From an uncultured Dehalococcoidia bacterium (lineage in GTDB: Bacteria; Chloroflexota; Dehalococcoidia; Lucifugimonadales; UBA3495): DNA of 64,000 bases. This document shows, piece by piece, positions 62,869-64,000 of the stretch. The position numbers and the translations under genes are program-made. The notes beneath the pieces are model-generated. The model was not told the origin of the DNA. It made no database searches and saw only the letters and a program-made list of their open reading frames with translations. Each line of letters opens with the position of its first letter. Position 1 is the stretch's first letter. The stretch spans positions 1,562,091 to 1,626,090 of the forward strand of contig CATQHB010000002.1 in the NCBI GenBank assembly GCA_958295765.1. Reading direction: 5' to 3'.

Positions 62869-63177
62869 CTAGATACCCAACTGCATCCGGGCTTCTTCGC
62901 TAATCAGGTCGGGAGACCAGGGGGGATCAAAGGTCAGTTCAATCTCCACCTCTTCCACCCCGTCCAGGTCCTGAATGGCCCACTCCGCTTGCTGGGCGAT
63001 ATGCGGCCCCATCCCGCAGCCGGGGAAGGTCAGGGTCATCTGGACAAAAACGTTGCTGTCGTCGGTAACCTGGACATCGTAAATCAACCCCAGGTCAACC
63101 ACGTTCACCGGAATCTCCGGGTCATAGACGGTTTTCAGGGCCTGGTAAACCTCTTCGCTGGTAATTTCCGCCGGCAT
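62869..63177 (-). CDS. MIP18/DUF59 (SufT/PaaD-like) metal-sulfur cluster assembly protein
   Basis: 102 aa. DPEIPVNVVDLGLIYDVQVT (19-38) and MTLTFPGCGMGPHIAQQAEW hold the conserved Asp and the reactive Cys54 (usually TxxxCP; here PGCGMG), with EEVEIELTFDPPWSPDLISE and ARMQLGI at the end. Acts in maturation of iron-sulfur proteins. ATG 63177 follows AAGGAGGCGAT. Transcribed before the Mrp-like gene. Confidence 0.9.
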   Translation of the reverse strand: MPAEITSEEVYQALKTVYDPEIPVNVVDLGLIYDVQVTDDSNVFVQMTLTFPGCGMGPHIAQQAEWAIQDLDGVEEVEIELTFDPPWSPDLISEEARMQLGI

Positions 63178-63261
63178 ATCGCCTCCTTATCCGGGTTTGC
63201 TGGTTTAAGTATATGTTTGCTGGCCCAAGCGGTCAATTGGCAACCGGCGCTTTCCCAGCAT

Positions 63262-63345
63262 TTGTTGGTATTCCTTACCCCTACCGGCTCTGTTGGTATT
63301 CCCTAACCGTACCTGCTCTGTTGATATTCCTTAACCGTACCGGTT
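63262..63345. repeat. Three degenerate ~32-bp direct repeats
   Basis: Units start GTTGGTATTCCTTACCCCTA (63264), GTTGGTATTCCCTAACCGTA (63291) and GTTGATATTCCTTAACCGTA (63319), each ending in GGCTCT-like sequence. The same GTTGGTATTC occurs beside the composite repeat at 34288. Confidence 0.65.
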
Positions 63346-63362
63346 CCGACGGATGATTGGAT

Positions 63363-63389
63363 GGTAGGGGCGGGTTTATAACCCGCCTC
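63363..63389. repeat. GC hairpin repeat (family C)
   Basis: GGTAGGGGCGGGTTTATAAC and inverse; followed at 63405-63427 by ACCAACACCTGTTGAGAATACC, the flank of the composite elements. 63178-63467 contains only repeats. Confidence 0.7.
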
Positions 63390-63467
63390 TACGCCGCCGA
63401 TAGTACCAACACCTGTTGAGAATACCGTCCGGTAGCGCCGCGTCTCTGCGGGTCAAAACACCGGCCT

Positions 63468-64000
63468 CTAGGGTATCAACAGCAGTTTGCCGGTGGTGGC
63501 CCGGGAGGCCAACTGACGATGGGCTTCCGCCGCCTCGGCCAGGGGAAAGATATGCTCCACCCGCAGTTTCAACTCGCCGGACTGGACCCAACTCAGCACG
63601 TCCCCGGCCCGCTGCCGCAGTTCCTCCGTCGTGGCGGTATAGTCGCCCAGGCCGGGGCGGGTCAGGTAGAGAGACCCGTTGCCCAGGATGCGGGGATCCA
63701 GGGGCGGCACCACTCCGCTGGCCTGGCCGTACAACACCATATAACCCCGCCGGGCCAGGCAACTGACGCTCTGGTCAAAGGTAGTCAGGCCCACCGCGTC
63801 ATAAACGGCCTGGAGTCCCGCCCCGTTGGTGGCCTGCTTGACCACCTCGGCAAAGTCCTCTTGCGTGTAGAGGATTACGTGGTCGGCGCCGGCGCCCCGG
63901 GCCAACTCCGCCTTCTCCTCAGTGGAGACGGTGGAAAATACGTAGCCGCCGAGCCGCTTAATCATCTGAATTAGCAGCAGGCCCACGCCGCCGGCGCCGG
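63468..64000 (-). CDS. Zinc-type alcohol dehydrogenase / quinone oxidoreductase family, N-terminus beyond window
   Basis: The frame is open through the window edge (AGGVG encoded upstream of the first visible start), so only the C-terminal 177 residues are here. NADPH-binding fold: AGGVGLLLIQMIKRLGGYVF, GADHVILYTQEDFAEVVKQA, DAVGLTTFDQSVSCLARRGY, VLYGQASG and the C-terminal FPLAEAAEAHRQLASRATTG KLLLIP typical of quinone oxidoreductase QorA. Likely reduces quinones or enones. Confidence 0.88.
   Translation of the reverse strand, partial: GAGGVGLLLIQMIKRLGGYVFSTVSTEEKAELARGAGADHVILYTQEDFAEVVKQATNGAGLQAVYDAVGLTTFDQSVSCLARRGYMVLYGQASGVVPPLDPRILGNGSLYLTRPGLGDYTATTEELRQRAGDVLSWVQSGELKLRVEHIFPLAEAAEAHRQLASRATTGKLLLIP

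Overview
This 64 kb window is a GC-rich bacterial chromosome segment with no rRNA, phage, plasmid or intact transposase genes. The gene mix points to a Chloroflexota bacterium, most likely from the SAR202/Dehalococcoidia side. Pointers are a luciferase-like flavin oxidoreductase, CaiB-type CoA transferase, M20 and S9 peptidases, a DUF1800/DUF1501/NHL trio, a fused AccD-AccA, an SdhE-type succinate dehydrogenase, a monomeric isocitrate dehydrogenase and many short palindromic repeats. The taxon is inferred from gene content only.

Layout. 1-34 kb is a mosaic of short operons for scavenging and small-molecule turnover: amidase, carboxymuconolactone-decarboxylase-like protein, gamma-glutamyltranspeptidase, two Nudix hydrolases (the second at 47.6 kb), metallo-beta-lactamase-fold hydrolase, peptide ABC ATPases OppDF, M20 peptidase, PuuE-like deacetylase, VOC proteins, the DUF1800-DUF1501-NHL operon, an S9 peptidase, a flavin oxidoreductase, an MFS exporter, a PAC2 protein, a tRNA-Met, a lipoprotein PQQ-dehydrogenase/cytochrome c, moaC and moaA with a small Cys protein between them, rdgB, a CoA transferase and an alpha/beta hydrolase.

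34.9-46.1 kb is a respiratory complex I operon, nuoABCDHIJK-(64-aa ORF)-LMN. It lacks nuoE, nuoF and nuoG, so an NADH-oxidising module is not encoded here. 46.6-51.9 kb carries nadK, a Nudix gene and sdhA-sdhB-sdhE, closed by a good terminator. 52-64 kb holds a recently duplicated small gene, a PIG-L deacetylase, a class III aminotransferase, mdh and monomeric icd (TCA cycle), accDA, a two-domain VOC protein, an Mrp-type ATPase with a MIP18/DUF59 partner, and a truncated quinone oxidoreductase. Together the second half is a core respiration and central-carbon block: complex I, succinate dehydrogenase, malate and isocitrate dehydrogenases.

The most notable object is the gene at 21163-21846 on the minus strand. 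It is a membrane-anchored thioredoxin-fold protein in which an in-frame UGA sits exactly where the first cysteine of the CxxC redox motif should be. The Cys-containing paralogue at 7351-8592 aligns through it without a gap, no other lesion interrupts the frame, and a hairpin starts 12 nt after the UGA. I read it as a candidate selenoprotein (U-x-x-C).

At least three families of short inverted-repeat elements fill the intergenic spaces: a ~98-bp element (7 copies), a 59-86-bp element (7 copies, one inside the nuo operon) and a GC hairpin family that also builds ~120-bp composites.
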